Made by a program: the position numbers and the translations under genes
Notes under the pieces: generated by a model
Told to the model about the DNA's origin: nothing
What the model saw: only the letters and a program-made list of their open reading frames with translations
Databases searched by the model: none
Part shown: piece by piece, positions 44,401 through 56,641 of the stretch
Layout of the letters: each line of letters begins with the position of its first letter
Numbering within the stretch: the stretch's first letter is position 1
Origin: Mercenaria mercenaria
Lineage: Eukaryota > Mollusca > Bivalvia > Venerida > Veneridae
Direction: 5' to 3'
Length of the DNA: 64,000 nucleotides
NCBI RefSeq assembly: GCF_021730395.1
Contig: NC_069363.1
Coordinates: 50,897,001 to 50,961,000, forward strand

Positions 44401-47400
44401 ATCTTCCAAGAACTACATGCGATATAATTGCCAAAAAAATGAGTCAACTATTTTGGTATTCAAAATTGTTAAAATTGATGAGTGAAAATACCCCCTTTTG
44501 TAAAATTATGCGAAGGTAATAAGTCTATATTACCATCCTATAAGGTTTTTATTTTCTTAAAAAATAATGTATAATATTTTCATTTAAAAAAAAAGATTTT
44601 GAAAGACATTGACTAAAACTCTAAAAGTAATAAAAGAAATTCAAGTTAATTATAAGCAAGCTATAACTTCTGCTTGAAATGTTATATTATAAATTATACT
44701 GTTGTTCTTGATCTTGCTGTTATTGTATTACCTTTTAAATAATTCGACCATATCTGATGGCTTCAGTTTTGAATGATCGTCATATTTAGATCAAATAAGT
44801 TAATTAACATATGATATTTTGTTATTATTATCTACCTATTCACCGCTGTTAATTATCATGTAAGTTCTGGTCGCACAGGAACGAAATAATCAACGTTTTT
44901 TTTTAATTATTCAAATAAAGCTTTGTTGTGCTAAAATTATTAATATCAAATGAAGTGCACGCTGGCTCCTTTTCCTGGTGTGAAATGCTAATTTTCCTAA
45001 AAAGCGAGACCAAGTGAAAAAAGTATTTATACAAATAGCCTGTATTGTATTCTTTTTGTCTTATAAATATTTATTAAACGCTATTGTAAGCAAGTTTCAT
45101 AGTCGAGGATTCCTGCTTTCATAAATCAATTTTGACATACGCGACAATTTTACGACGCTACCTACCACGACGTAAATCATCGGCAAAGGGGAGCCTCATT
45201 TTATAATCATGTTCTAATTTATAGCTCACAAAACTTTATATCATTATATGTCACATGAAGTGGGAGACAATGCGATATACGGGCTGCATCAAATTTTTTA
45301 ACTCTCATTTTCTTAAGTGTATGACATAAATTTCAATTTCAATAGTCCGATATTCTGCTGTACCTAAACTTTGAAGGATTTAGGCTTCACGTCAATTACC
45401 AAGTATATCTTGTCCCGTTAAGTACCCGCTGGGCTAAATATGATTAACCACACTTTCATATTATAGCATCATGTCAACAAGAATGTCAACTCAAATTCTG
45501 CTATTAATTCTGGTACAAAGGACACTAATTCTGAACTGTTATGGTTTGACTTTAATCGTGGCCATTACGAATTTACGACGCCATTGATTACCCTGTTGTT
45601 TAACCGGATGTTTTGATTTTAATACGCATGCGCTCTTTACGCGTATGCCGCTCAACAATACGGAAACATTCATGAAAACATTATACATTGTATTACAAAT
45701 TGTATTGCCACAGTAAAAAAGGTTTTGATTACAGAATTTATGGTTCAGAATGCCTCGATTAAAGATAGACATGTTTTTAATTATATCTTACATGAGGATC
45801 CATCTTTATTCTAGTTATTTTCGTCCGTCCGAAAGCATTCTAAAATTTAGATCCACTCTCAAAACAGACGTTAAATTTTATCCTTACCTTTTTAAATGTC
45901 ATATTTTATATCAATTTATCTGTCAAAAGAGGTTTTTCTTCTTCGAATAGTTGTAGTATATATTTCAATGCCATGATTAGTACGCACTCAATTCAAAATA
46001 AACATATCGCACGATATAAAAATTGTAAATAAAATCTACTAAAGGAGAAGTTTGATAGAAATTTCCTTTTGAAGTGATGTTCATGTTTCGGAAAAAAGCA
46101 AAATTAGTAAAATCTGCATCGTATCAAGCAGCCTTTGTCAAATTTAGGGGGTGGGGTGGGGTTTTGAAGGTGTGTGTGTGTGGGGGGGGGGGGGGGGGGG
46201 CTCGTGCTTTGAAGGTGTGTGTGTCTTTAGTATTTCATATAATAAAATCCACTGACGGCAATGGAATGTCTACTTCAACGGATATTGATTAAACATTCCA
46301 TTTCTAAATTCGACTTTTAATGATATTATCGTGTAAACTAATTGCGAACAGTTGTAACTTCTGTCAGATCGTGTTATAAAATATCCATATAAACATAAGC
46401 TTTTAATTGATGAATACCATTTCTACATTCTTCTTTAACCTGAATTTCTCCAAATGAAAGCCAATATGGCTGAATAATAGATTAATGCGTGTCCATTATT
46501 AATCCTTATTGTCAGTTGTAATGCGCATTAGTCCAAGTTTCTCAGAGTGTGGCATGTAACTGCGGACGTGCAAAGGATTACATATATTTTTCTTTATCTT
46601 GTACTGGTAATTTATCATAATTCAGACTCAAATTGAACTTTAACGTAGTTTACATTCGGCGATCATGTCTTTTTTGTCTTATGTAGAGTGCGCATTTTTA
46701 CTTCCGTTACTTAGGCATAGGTTAAAGTGGCAGGGGCAAGTTACGCATTTGGCCCGGGTACGTTTTTTAAATAAAATAGATAGATGTACTTTACAGGCAT
46801 ATATTCAACTAGTTATTTATGATGTTTATAGAACTAAGGATCCCTGCGTACGAGTAATTATTGTGTAAAATAAATATGTGCTTGAATCGATTTTCCTAGC
46901 TCCGTGTAGACGGCCGGGTCTAAAATCTTACCTGAGGTAACGGAAGTCAGACGAAATGGAAACGGTCATCCATCCATTCAGATTCAGTTAAAATTTGCGG
47001 AAAAAGGGACACTTTTCTTCCCAACATTATTGTCGTCTGGTCACATGCTTTAAAAATATACATATGTTTTAGTTCAGTCATTTGCAGATAAAACGGTACA
47101 GGTCGCGCAAGGTGTGCATTTTGAGCCATTTTTGCCTCAAAATTTAGTGTCCTGAAACCGGCGTTTTACTCATTTTTATCACAGAAGCAACAGAATCGGC
47201 AGGCTGAAAATGTCACATAGTGAAGTGCTAAGTATATGCTATACATTCGCTTGAATATATCAAAATTGGATTTTTTTATGATTTTTTCGCACTGGTACCA
47301 GCGCAGGTATGTGGAATTTTCAAATCTACTGTCCCTTGCCCCCTAAGTGTAAATCCATCGATAGCAGAACCTTATTGAATTTAGTTCCTTTGTGGTATTG

Positions 47401-47690
47401 CAACTTATGTTGAAATAATTCTTGGTCAAAAATATAATCAGTTTCCTTCCTTTTGTATCAGTTCGCCAAATCTTTTCAGTGTAATGTCTCAGTAATAAAA
47501 CAGGGAAGTTTCGACCTAGTTAATGAAATGGCCAAAATTGGATGTCTTAATAAAACAGGATAGTTTCGACCTAGTTGATGAAATAGCCAAAAATGTTATT
47601 ATTCTCAATTCATATTAACAACAAACGACTACTGTTTGAAAGTACAACACCGACTGTTGTTTGATGAGTTCACTTCCTTTTATTATTTAA
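41401..47690. other. Long gene-free stretch with minor repeats
   Basis: GCATGATCGCGTGTGTGCTA (42628) returns as GCATGATCGCAGGTGTGCTG (43165), a local duplication. CCGCCATTTTGAAAGAAGCT (42518) resembles 59997-60016. GT/G simple repeat at 46170-46220. Open frames (minus 42442-42849, plus 46074-46292 and others) have no domain. Confidence 0.4.
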
Positions 47691-47699
47691 ATACATAAA

Positions 47700-49927
47700 T
47701 ATGAAAAGTATTAGTTTAAACATATTTATTCCCAAGAGTACATAACATAGATTTGTATAATTATTTACAACAACAAGTTAACATGATACTAAGGAAAGGA
47801 TAAGAATGAAAGACATGTCTTATAGAATTCTTCTCCTTAGGCGGACAATAAAGTTTGTATGTAAACACAAAAGAGCATTATATCATATTATACTCGTAGT
47901 GGGAATAGGTCGTGATACAAGTATCTGTATAGTGTAAAATGATAATGATAATTAAAAATAGAAAATAGAACAACGTTAAGTACTAAAGACTAAAGTAATC
48001 AGAAAGAGGAAAGGCAGAGAAAGATGGGGTGGGGGGGGGGGGGGGGGCGAGTATTGTCTCGGAATGAAAGGAAAGGCATCACGAAAATCTCTTACTCTCA
48101 GATATGTAATTCTGAACATGCGTGAATATTATAGTATTATCCTGGTCTGAAAGGAATGGGTTTCCAAAGAGCAATGTGTTGAGATCAATCTCATAGTTTT
48201 GTAGATTAAGTAGTAAGACGTTACGGCAAGCACTGTATAATCTACATTCGAAAAGGAAATGGAAGTTTGATTCAATTTTTCCACACGTGCATAAAGGAGA
48301 CGGAGAAATGTTTTTCATAAAGAGGTGATGGTTGAGGGAACTGCATTTAGTGCGAAGTCGTGTGTGAAGAATTTGGAGTTTTCTGCTACCAACGTAATAA
48401 TACTGTGGCGTTTTCGTTTTGTTCTTGTAAATTTGACTTTTAAAGGCTGACAAAGTTGAGCAGTTGCGAACGTCTGCTGGTAGTTGGTTCCAATCACGAA
48501 TGACTGAAGGTAAAAAGGAGTTGTAATATAAAGCAGATTTGGCATGTATATTATGTATGTCATCAGAGCTTCTTAGTGAGTATCGTGGGTTACCAGCGTC
48601 GGGAATCAAAGATGAGAGATAATCGGGTGTTTGATTTGCCTGCATTTTATAGAATATAACGAGTTTGTGCTTATATCTTCTTTCCGATAGAGGTTCCCAA
48701 TTGATTTCCTGGTGTAGATTTTCCAAAGAGATGAGTTTTGTTGTCCCAGAAGCAATACGTGCACACTCGTTTTGAATTTTGTCAAGTTGATCGAATTCGT
48801 ACTGGGCACAATTGCTCCAAACAACGTCAGCATACTCTAATATTGGCCTAATAAAAGATGTATAAATAACTTCTAGGGATTTACGGTCTAGTGAGTACTT
48901 TAATTTACGCATGATGTTAACACGTTTCCATGCTTTGTCTGTGATGTAGTTGATATGTTTATGCCATGTACAATCACTAGAAAGAAAAACACCAAGGTGT
49001 TTATGCTCAAGGACCCCAGGTATTTCTTGATTGAACATATGTAGAGGCGGATGTTGCGGACGGTTACGTTTTCTGGTTACAAGAAGAGATTCAGATTTAG
49101 ATGGATTGAATGTTACTAACCATTTGTTGGCCCACGACGAGATTGTCTGGATATCTGACTGGAGAAGAGTTGCGGCTGAATCAGGCTGTTCTACTATTAC
49201 ATAGAGGCTAGTGTCATCTGCGAAGAGATTTATACAAGATCGTATTTCTTGTACAATATCATTAATAAAGATAAGAAATAGCAGAGGTCCCAAGATTGAC
49301 CCCTGGGGAACTCCTGCTTTAATGTGAGCCCATGATGACTGAGTGCCAGGAAGTATAACCCGTTGACGCCTATCTGATAGATAACTTTGAAACCAAGAGA
49401 GCAAGGGTCCAGTAATACCTGCATATTCTAGTTTGGATAAAAGACCTTTGTGCCATACTTTGTCAAAGGCTTTACTTATGTCAAAGAAAACGACACGAAC
49501 TTCCAGCCCATCATCAAGAGCTTTGCAAAGTGTTTCGTAAATGAGGACCAGTTGATTGACAGTAGAGTCACCAGGAATGAAACCGGACTGAGCTGTAGTT
49601 AGAAAGTTGATATCTTGAAGATGATTAAAGACGTGCTTAAAAACCAGACGTTCGAACACCTTTTCAGTTGTGTTTAAAAGAGAAATTGGCCGATAATTGC
49701 TTGGAAGTGATGCATCGCCTTTCTTGTGAATAGCAGTTACATGGGCCTCTTTCCAAGCTGACGGCAGTGTACAAGATTGTAAAGATGCATTGAATAATTT
49801 ACAAAAAGGGAAGGAGAGCTCATGTGAAATTTCTCGTAGGAGTCTGTTACTGATACCATCTGGTCCAGCTGCTTTGTCAACTTGTAATGATTTGAGGACA
49901 TCTTCAACTTCGAAAAGTATTACATTT
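47700..49927 (-). mobile_element. 5'-truncated LINE (CR1/Jockey-type reverse transcriptase)
   Basis: Minus-strand coding runs from about 49927 to the stop at 48079. The frame is open above the first ATG (49659) and includes DKAAGPDGISNRLLREIS, SAWKEAHVTAIHKKGD and NYRPISLLN. After that come AFDKVWHKGL, GVPQGSILGPLLFLIFINDI, the catalytic FADDTSLY, and a C-terminal segment with CTCGKIESNFHFLFEC. The endonuclease and ORF1 are missing, which is usual 5' truncation from incomplete reverse transcription. No break in 600 codons suggests a recent insertion. The 3' UTR extends to about 47700 with no clear tail; that boundary is approximate. Confidence 0.9.
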
Positions 49928-49977
49928 ATGATAAATACGTAAATCCCCTTGCACCTTTTTTTTTACAGGTTGCATAG

Positions 49978-50217
49978 AATAAGCCGCGCCATGAGAAAAC
50001 CAACATAGTGGCTTTGCGACCAGCATGGATCCAGATCAGCCTGCGCATTCGCGCAGTCTGGTCAGGATCCATGCTGTTCGCTAACAGTTTCTCTAATCCC
50101 AATAGGTTTTGAAAGCGAACAGCATGGATCCTGACCAGACTGCGCGGATGCGCAGGCTGGTCTGGATCCATGCTGGTCGCAAAGCCACTATGTTTGTTTT
50201 CTCATGGCACGGCTCAA
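49978..50217. repeat. Palindromic MITE, well preserved
   Basis: Starts AGCCGCGCCATGAGAAAACC and ends GTTTTCTCATGGCACGGCTC. Inside are AGCATGGATCCAGATCAGCC, GCGCATTCGCGCAGTCTGGT and CAGGATCCATGCTGTTCGC, followed by their inverse (GCGAACAGCATGGATCCTGA, GGATGCGCAGGCTGGTCTGG). The whole 240 bp folds on itself. It is the reference copy for the spacer array inside the RAGL and for 28385-28600. Its ends directly adjoin the truncated LINE. Confidence 0.9.
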
Positions 50218-51329
50218 ATAGGCCATTTTTGTTATTGTTACTATACCAAAATTTGTATTGAACCTGATCTTGGACTTTGGATCTGTCACAGGGACATATT
50301 GAAAATACGGCTATAATTACAGAAGCGCAGAGGCGATGATTCCAGATGGACATTAGATACACCACATTTTACATCTGGCACATACAGTTAACATTATACA
50401 AATGTCGTTTTGACTTCTCTGTTGACTTTCTCAAGTGATGGCTGCACAATGTGCTCCTCTTCCAGTCCCTGACGTCGACTTCGTATAACGAAGAATATTT
50501 CATCATAGTCAAGCAACGGCTGTGGTGTACCTACTTACCATAATTCCAAACCATGTGCTATAATTGCTTAAGGGAATGTTAGGCAACCCACTTCTAAAAT
50601 ACAATCGATATAATCCTACATAAATCATACCGATTAAAAACTTTCAGCGACACCCTGTACATAATAAAATTTCATATGTAGCTACATGTAAGATAGAGTT
50701 GGAGAAAGTAAATGATTTGCATAATTAAGACACATTATTTAAGGAAACATGAATCTATAAAATTACACATTTGACATTTAAACATTTCGAGACGATGGGA
50801 AAATTTATGTCTTGGTCTGATCTACAATTGTCAAAATTTTACTTTAATCAAATTTCACTTACAGTCATTTAGCAGAATAACAATCTTTGATAAAGAGCAC
50901 GAATTAAAATTTACAGAGTGTATAAATCAAAGTGGAGTTGTTTTACTTATATAACGAGTATTGTTATTCATTTTATGCCTACTAAATCTTAATATGAAGG
51001 AATGAAAGTCATCTCGTCTGCTCGAAAACATTTCATATAAATCAAAATTTAAACCATTATCTTTCATTCAATTAGCCTGTTGTCATAAAGTGATTAGAAT
51101 AAAAATGAGCGTCTATAATGAGTCACTATAACGTTAACATCGTGGTCCCTCTATTACCTATATACACTCATTGAATACCTGAATTAAAACACAGTCAATA
51201 TATTTTTATCAAATCATATAACAAATGTAGTTCAGTTTTTGTTCTAGCCCGGCTAACCTGTTTAAACTAAAGATCGGTCAGTAGCACAAACTACGAGCAA
51301 GCGATATTTGATCTGACATGGTAAAACTA
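50218..51329. other. Gene-free stretch
   Basis: No gene, RNA or repeat recognised. Confidence 0.4.
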
Positions 51330-51788
51330 TGGTGGCTGATTTCTGCCCAACCCTTCTGCTTTTTTGTTATGTGTTAAAAATGTATGTACTATTGTGTGTA
51401 ACTTTGAAACAGAGAGCAATAAAATATGATTAAACTAAACATCTCATAAAAATGGTGTGCGCATGCGCTACAGGAAGGCGACAAAACGAAAAAGCGAGAT
51501 TTTTCCTTTGGCGCGTTGTCGCCTTTTTGCTTTGTCCCTGGCGACAAGGCGACAAAGCGAAAAAGCGATATTTTTACGCGCCAATGAGGGCGCGTTAAAA
51601 ATCTCGCTTTTTCGCCTTGTCGCGTTGTGGTGTTTCGCTTGTCGAGTTCTAAATCTCACTTTTTCGCTCTGGCGCCCGCGACAAAGCGAAACGGCGACAA
51701 CGTGCCCGAACCAGAAATCTCGCCTTTTCGTCCTGGCGCCCGCGGGCGACAAAGCGAAAAGGCGAAGTTGGCAGAAATCAGCCACCAT
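51330..51788. repeat. Foldback element rich in GCGACAAAGCGAAAAGGCGA
   Basis: Ends are inverted: ATGGTGGCTGATTTCTGCC at 51330 and GGCAGAAATCAGCCACCAT at 51770-51788. The interior from 51475 alternates GACAAAGCGAAAAAGCGA and its inverse TCGCTTTTTCGCCTTGTCGC, giving symmetric open frames on both strands that are artefacts. A 48-bp terminal piece of the same element is at 53150-53197. Confidence 0.8.
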
Positions 51789-51839
51789 TGCCACAGGCCC
51801 TACCGCGGTCTAGTTCCTACGCTATGTCACCGTCATGAA

Positions 51840-52673
51840 CGTCTAATTTAAACCCGTAACCATCACGGTAAGCGTTGGTAGAACGTAGTGTTTAGTGATG
51901 AGTCACGTTTCAACTTTTGGAACTCCGACGGACGTATCCATGTCTACAGACGATTTAGTGAAGGCTACGCTAACAATTGCGTTCTGCAGCACAATCCTTG
52001 CGGCGGGGGCGGAGTTATGGTTTGAGTTTATGCACCTGTCAATATTTTGCCCGCCCTGGGGAGCGGCGGGCATACACGGGACTTTAGACAGAAGGCCATT
52101 CCCGACAGGCGGGAATTAGACAAACATTTGATGTACCAACAAGGCTCTAGGGTGGGATTTAGACAAAAAGGGTTGTCTCTAGGGTGGGGATTTAGACAAC
52201 AATTTTTTTGAAATGTCAAATTCCCCTGGGTCAGCCCGCCGCCCCCCTGGGCGGGCAAAATATTGACAGGTGCATTAAGTCCTAACTCGTCGTGTGCCAA
52301 GGTAATCTCACAGCCATGCATTACATCGACCAGATATTACGTCCTGGGGTTGTCCCTATATTCCGTCAAGGTCAAGGCTTGGTCTTTCAGCATGTCAACG
52401 CGCGACCTCACATTGCATATGTCACCAGGCACTTTTTACAGACGAGCAACATTGACGTTTTGCCTTGGCCGACGTGCTCACCGGACTGCAATCCAATTGA
52501 ACACACCTTAAATTACCTTGGACGACGGTTACGTCAACGTCGACGGCCAGGAACTGATAGCAGCGATTCACAAAGTGTGGGCCAGAATCACAGGGTATCT
52601 GCTACGTAACTGGTGCGGTTTCATGGGGCGACGTACTGTGGTTGCCCGTAAAGATCGCCACATGCGCTACTGA
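51840..52673 (+). pseudogene. Tc1-type transposase relic split by a MITE
   Basis: The piece before the insertion encodes NVVFSDESRFNFWNSDGRIH (first catalytic Asp), then YRRFSEGYANNCVLQHNPCG. After the MITE it resumes with LTAMHYIDQILRPGVVPIFR and FQHVNARPHIAYVTRHFLQ, then WPTCSPDCNPIEHTLNYLGR, ending RKDRHMRY and TGA at 52671-52673. This is the DD34E layout of Tc1; the second Asp in the HDNARPH motif is Val here and there are stops and frame changes. The N-terminal HTH is missing. Confidence 0.85.
52031..52274. repeat. MITE nested in the Tc1 relic, TTA duplication
   Basis: TGCACCTGTCAATATTTTGC at the left and GCAAAATATTGACAGGTGCA at the right, a perfect 20-bp-plus TIR continuing CCGCCC/GGGCGG. 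Flanked by TTA at 52028-52030 and 52275-52277. A 3-bp TTA duplication fits PIF/Harbinger. The GC-rich interior carries GGGATTTAGACA repeats. Inserted between the first and second catalytic motifs of the Tc1, so it is younger than that copy. Confidence 0.88.
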
Positions 52674-53149
52674 TTGTGTCAGTGCAATTCCTCTGGCTAA
52701 TCTACTGAAATTCAAGATTTGAAGCATAATGCCACCATGACATTTTGTCTATTTAACCATAAATTCATTTGAATCATCAGATTTGCGAATTGGACTGCTC
52801 TTTTCTAATTTTGAATCACGGTTTATAAAAATATTGTACAATGAGTTTGAATGAGGAGTTTCCTTTTCTCGTAAGTGTAGTAGTTTATCTGTATTAGACT
52901 TCTACAACTTTGGACCTCCCCCCCCACCCCTCCCACCTCCCGGCCCCATAAAATGTCTGTCAGTTTTTTTTTTCAATGGAGAGAAGAATCGCAAAAATCG
53001 GGAACTATCTATACCATAAGGAAATAATCCCAAGGCACAATATTAAGACGTTAATATACAAATTCTTATGTTTTAAGTCAGAAATCTTATGAATGCAAAT
53101 GAACTTTTGCATATATCATAACAAGTTGTATTGCTTTGGAATAATATCG
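52674..53149. other. Gene-free stretch
   Basis: A C-rich run at 52917-52945; no gene. Confidence 0.4.
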
Positions 53150-53197
53150 CGGGCGACAAAGCGAAAAGGCGAAGTTGGCAGAAATCAGCCACCATAT
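53150..53197 (+). repeat. Solo end of the GCGACAAAGCG foldback element
   Basis: CGGGCGACAAAGCGAAAAGG through AATCAGCCACCAT is identical to the right end of 51330-51788 (51742-51788). Confidence 0.85.
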
Positions 53198-53334
53198 GTG
53201 GCAGATAATTTTCCGTTCTCAAAGCCAATTTCTCACTGTATGTCGACTAATAGGCCATCCACAATTACCTACCACTAAACATGACGTAGATTCAGCCGTC
53301 ACAAATCTGTCACGCAAATGGCGTTGACATATTA

Positions 53335-53490
53335 TAAGATTCTTTCACTGGTTATAGGTGCAGATGGGAATTTCCGGCCTCGAGGGTAACTGTTTAGGCG
53401 GTAACGAGGTTCCTACCGAGTTACCGCCTAAACAGTTACCCGAGAGCCGGATATTCCCATCTGCACCTATTATCAGTGACAGAATCTTTT
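53335..53490. repeat. Near-perfect hairpin of about 150 bp
   Basis: AAGATTCTTTCACTGGTTAT pairs with AT(T)ATCAGTGACAGAATCTTT, AGGTGCAGATGGGAATTTCC with GGATATTCCCATCTGCACCT, and GGTAACTGTTTAGGCGGTAA with TTACCGCCTAAACAGTTACC. The loop is under 10 bp. High arm identity implies youth or correction between arms. Confidence 0.9.
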
Positions 53491-53861
53491 TCTTGCATAC
53501 TGATATGAAGATATAATAATAAAATTAAAATCAGTCGAACGGCTTTCTTTCTAGAACTATTTCTTATAGCAGCGTATTTAAACAAAGCGCGGTAAATCAA
53601 CGTCCGTAAACAGGAAAGACGTCATGACGTTTCAAAGACAAATAACAATGTTTAGTTCCGGTTTTGTTTTATCAGTTCCAGCCTAACGTTATGAATTTTT
53701 GATAAAATAACGTCTTTTGAATCGAGAAATATACTATCAGGAACAAAGAGGAACTGTCAAGGTATTGGATTTTTATTCCGATTTTCGAAATAAAATATAA
53801 ATAACTACATAAATCTTCTACATATATGTAGTTCGTAATACGTCATTTAAAGCACGAGAGT

Positions 53862-53919
53862 CATCTTACACCCCGGGGTGTAAGATGGATATTTCCAGCA
53901 CCGGTAAAAATACCGGAAA
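53862..53919. repeat. Two adjacent small palindromes
   Basis: 53862-53887 is a perfect 26-bp palindrome, CATCTTACACCCC and its inverse. Directly after it, ATTTCCAGCACCGGT pairs with ATACCGGAAAT. The upstream segment 53700-53745 shares TTGAATCGAGAAATATACTA with about 7210, tying this to the hairpin repeats at 7.3 kb. Confidence 0.8.
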
Positions 53920-53939
53920 TCCCCGTCTGGTATGCAAGA

Positions 53940-54150
53940 AATAATTGTCCCGCCGTACTGACGTTACACGCAGTCTTCTCGAACGAGACCTATCGACAAG
54001 CATTCCCATGTCTCTGACACGTCGAACGAAACGCACTATTGTTGAACGAGAGACGTTAAAACGTCTAGCGACGTGTTGTTGCGTTTGCCCACATTGGAGC
54101 ATAGCTAAAACTTGGGTCCTCCCTTCGAAATTTAGCCGCGGCGTTATAAA
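53940..54150 (-). pseudogene. Tc1-type transposase N-terminal (HTH) fragment
   Basis: On the minus strand: MLQCGQTQQHVARRFNVSRS, TIVRFVRRVRDMGMLVDRSR, then RRLRVTSVRRDNYF, the paired-type HTH and linker of Tc1 transposases. Homology ends sharply at about 53940 where the hairpin repeat begins. It lies opposite in orientation to the Tc1 core at 51840-52673; they may be two copies, or one copy rearranged. Confidence 0.75.
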
Positions 54151-56066
54151 ACACTGGTTGTCTCAAAATATGATCGTATGTTGGCTAACACATATACCTG
54201 TGTAAAATTCGCTCAATAAAACCACACGGTTAACACACATGGGATGCACGAGAAAATCAAGAGCAGGTACATGAACTTAACAATGGGCTGAATAAAATCG
54301 TATGAGTTTCGTTTGGCTGTGTTTGTTGGCCAGAGTACATGCACATTTCTGACATTGCCAAACAAATTTAAACTATGTAACGAAAATAACGCCAACTTTC
54401 GATGAGTATACAAAATCGACAAAAAATATAAAGGTAAGAAGACATGTATCATAATCCTTCACACATATAAAGGAAGTTGTTTATCAATAGAAAACTTTGT
54501 CAGCACTGTGAGAAATTCTGTGGCAGAGTTTTTATGTCTGGAATGACCCTCAAAATGGCGGCCAGTGGAGACGACCGTTGCAAAGTGAAAAGCATCTATT
54601 ATAATACTGTTTACCTTGCCTGTTTCTCATTTCTGGTTTATTTTAACATTTATCAAGTATTTTATTCTTGCTTAAAAAGGTCAGCAGTCATGGAAATTAG
54701 TTATGAGCTTCCCCCTACTTCCCGACTTATATGCAAGTTAAGTTAACATTAAAATAAATTGGCTGCTTAAACATTGATAATTATTCTAAATTTCTACTGT
54801 TCCGAATTTCTTTAATGTCCTATTAAATTTTTATTCCACTTACAGATTATCTTCTTTTGAATGTGTCAGACCTTTCTGAATTGAACTCCATCTTCTCAGA
54901 TGGGAAATACATATCTTATGTTATATTTATACAGAACTGCATGTGATATTGTTTGAAAGTCTGTAAATTTCACTATTTTCACGTTTTGTAAAACTAAACA
55001 GATAAAGCAGCGATAAAGATTGTACAAAAAAAAATGTGTACTTGTTTTTGTTGAAATAGCAACCGCATTAAAAATGAAGGAAATTGTCTGGATCGAAAAT
55101 GGTTGAATATTCTTATAACAACACCTCAATTTACATTCAATTTCATGGAATATCTTGACAATGCACAAACTTCCCTAAAACTGTTAATTCCTACCAAGTT
55201 TGATCGCAATCCAGTAAAAATATTGCCTTGAAATTTAATGCATATACGGGCACACGTAGGCCAAACATAACGCTAAATTGCATTTAAACAAAACAAAAAA
55301 TCCCTTTTCCACTCGGAAAATTATACTTGTTATACTTGTTCAGTGTCGGTCAAGATTCACACCAAACTGTTTACTTTCAGCAACAAAACATTTAAAAGGG
55401 GGAACATAAACAATATTGAACGTACATGAATCTGACTCGGCAGTTTTACTTACAAATGAATGTCACTTTCAAATAAACGGTTTTAAAAAAGTTACGATCG
55501 TAGTCGGAGAAAATGGTGGTGGCATCTGGAAATATTCTAATTCTGTCACAAAGCATGGCAAATATTAAAATTATTACGTTAACTTTAGCCATCTGTGTAT
55601 GTATTCTATGTACAGTACTGTATGCGAGATATTTAATTCAGTGCAACTCTATGTATTAGCTTCTCCTCTTTAGAAAGCTAAATTTTCAAAACCGGAAGTC
55701 CTGAAATTAGTTCTTAGAACTGTACTGTTCTGCACGGTAAAATAAGTTAACAACTGTATCTTATTTAATGATCTGATGAACCGTATCTGTTGAGTGCGGC
55801 AAATAAAAGTTCAAAAATGACGAAGGATAAGCATAGCATAGATACGACCTGTCAGTCAAACCAATAATATTGGCCAATAAGACAATGTGGCGTTATCCAT
55901 CGTTGCTAAGGCGCCATTTTGTTTCACAAACTCACCGTAAATAAGTACCTGCAGATTACAAAGTTCTTAATAAACTCAGTATTTTTTTATGTTTTCTTCA
56001 CGGCCCTATGCTTTACATATGGAATGTAAATCTGACATTGAGAAATAAGAAATGTAATAAATAATT

Positions 56067-56108
<42 letters not shown>

Positions 56109-56636
56109 AACATGTAGAATGCTAATCTATTAGGTTTATCATTCCAAAGTTACAGCTATGTTTTAATTGGTTGTCGGACAGGAAGCACAGGACTTTCATT
56201 CGACGTTGCACACGAGAAAAGGAAATTCATTTAAGGCCAATAAAACATATACATGTACATGTAAAGGCTGTACAGTAGTAAATTAGTTTGATATACTGTT
56301 CTATGTTAACTGTAAAACATAGCCAGGCCCATTTTTAAAAGGAAATGCTAGCCTTATATTCTTAAATGACCTATAAACCACAAAAAACACAAAGAAAAGT
56401 AAGGGTCATGTATCTTCTAAGAGAAAATTTTGTCTGACAGGCCAACACTATGGAATATCTTCCATACTGACAGCTAAAATGTGGGTATGAATACATAAGT
56501 AATAAGGTTTGTTTACATTTCTATAAATGCAACAAAAAATCTCATTGAAAATACTACAAAAATGTAAAAAAAATTAGTATAGGTCCACAATGAAATAAAA
56601 TCAGGAACTGACTTACATAAAACATGAATATGTCAC
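54151..56636. other. Gene-free stretch
   Basis: No domain in the small open frames (54477-54746, minus 54896-55168). Poly-A run of 34 bp at 56069-56102. Confidence 0.4.
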
Positions 56637-56641
56637 TTTAA
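56637..56641 (+). repeat. Target-site duplication TTTAA, left copy
   Basis: Repeated at 58693-58697. If the right end is taken one base longer, the duplication would instead be TTAA. Confidence 0.75.

Noticed and set aside
51457-51851. Overlapping 70-118 codon proteins on both strands
   Set aside because: They arise from the symmetric GCGACAAAGCGAAAAAGCGA repeat, which lacks stops on both strands.
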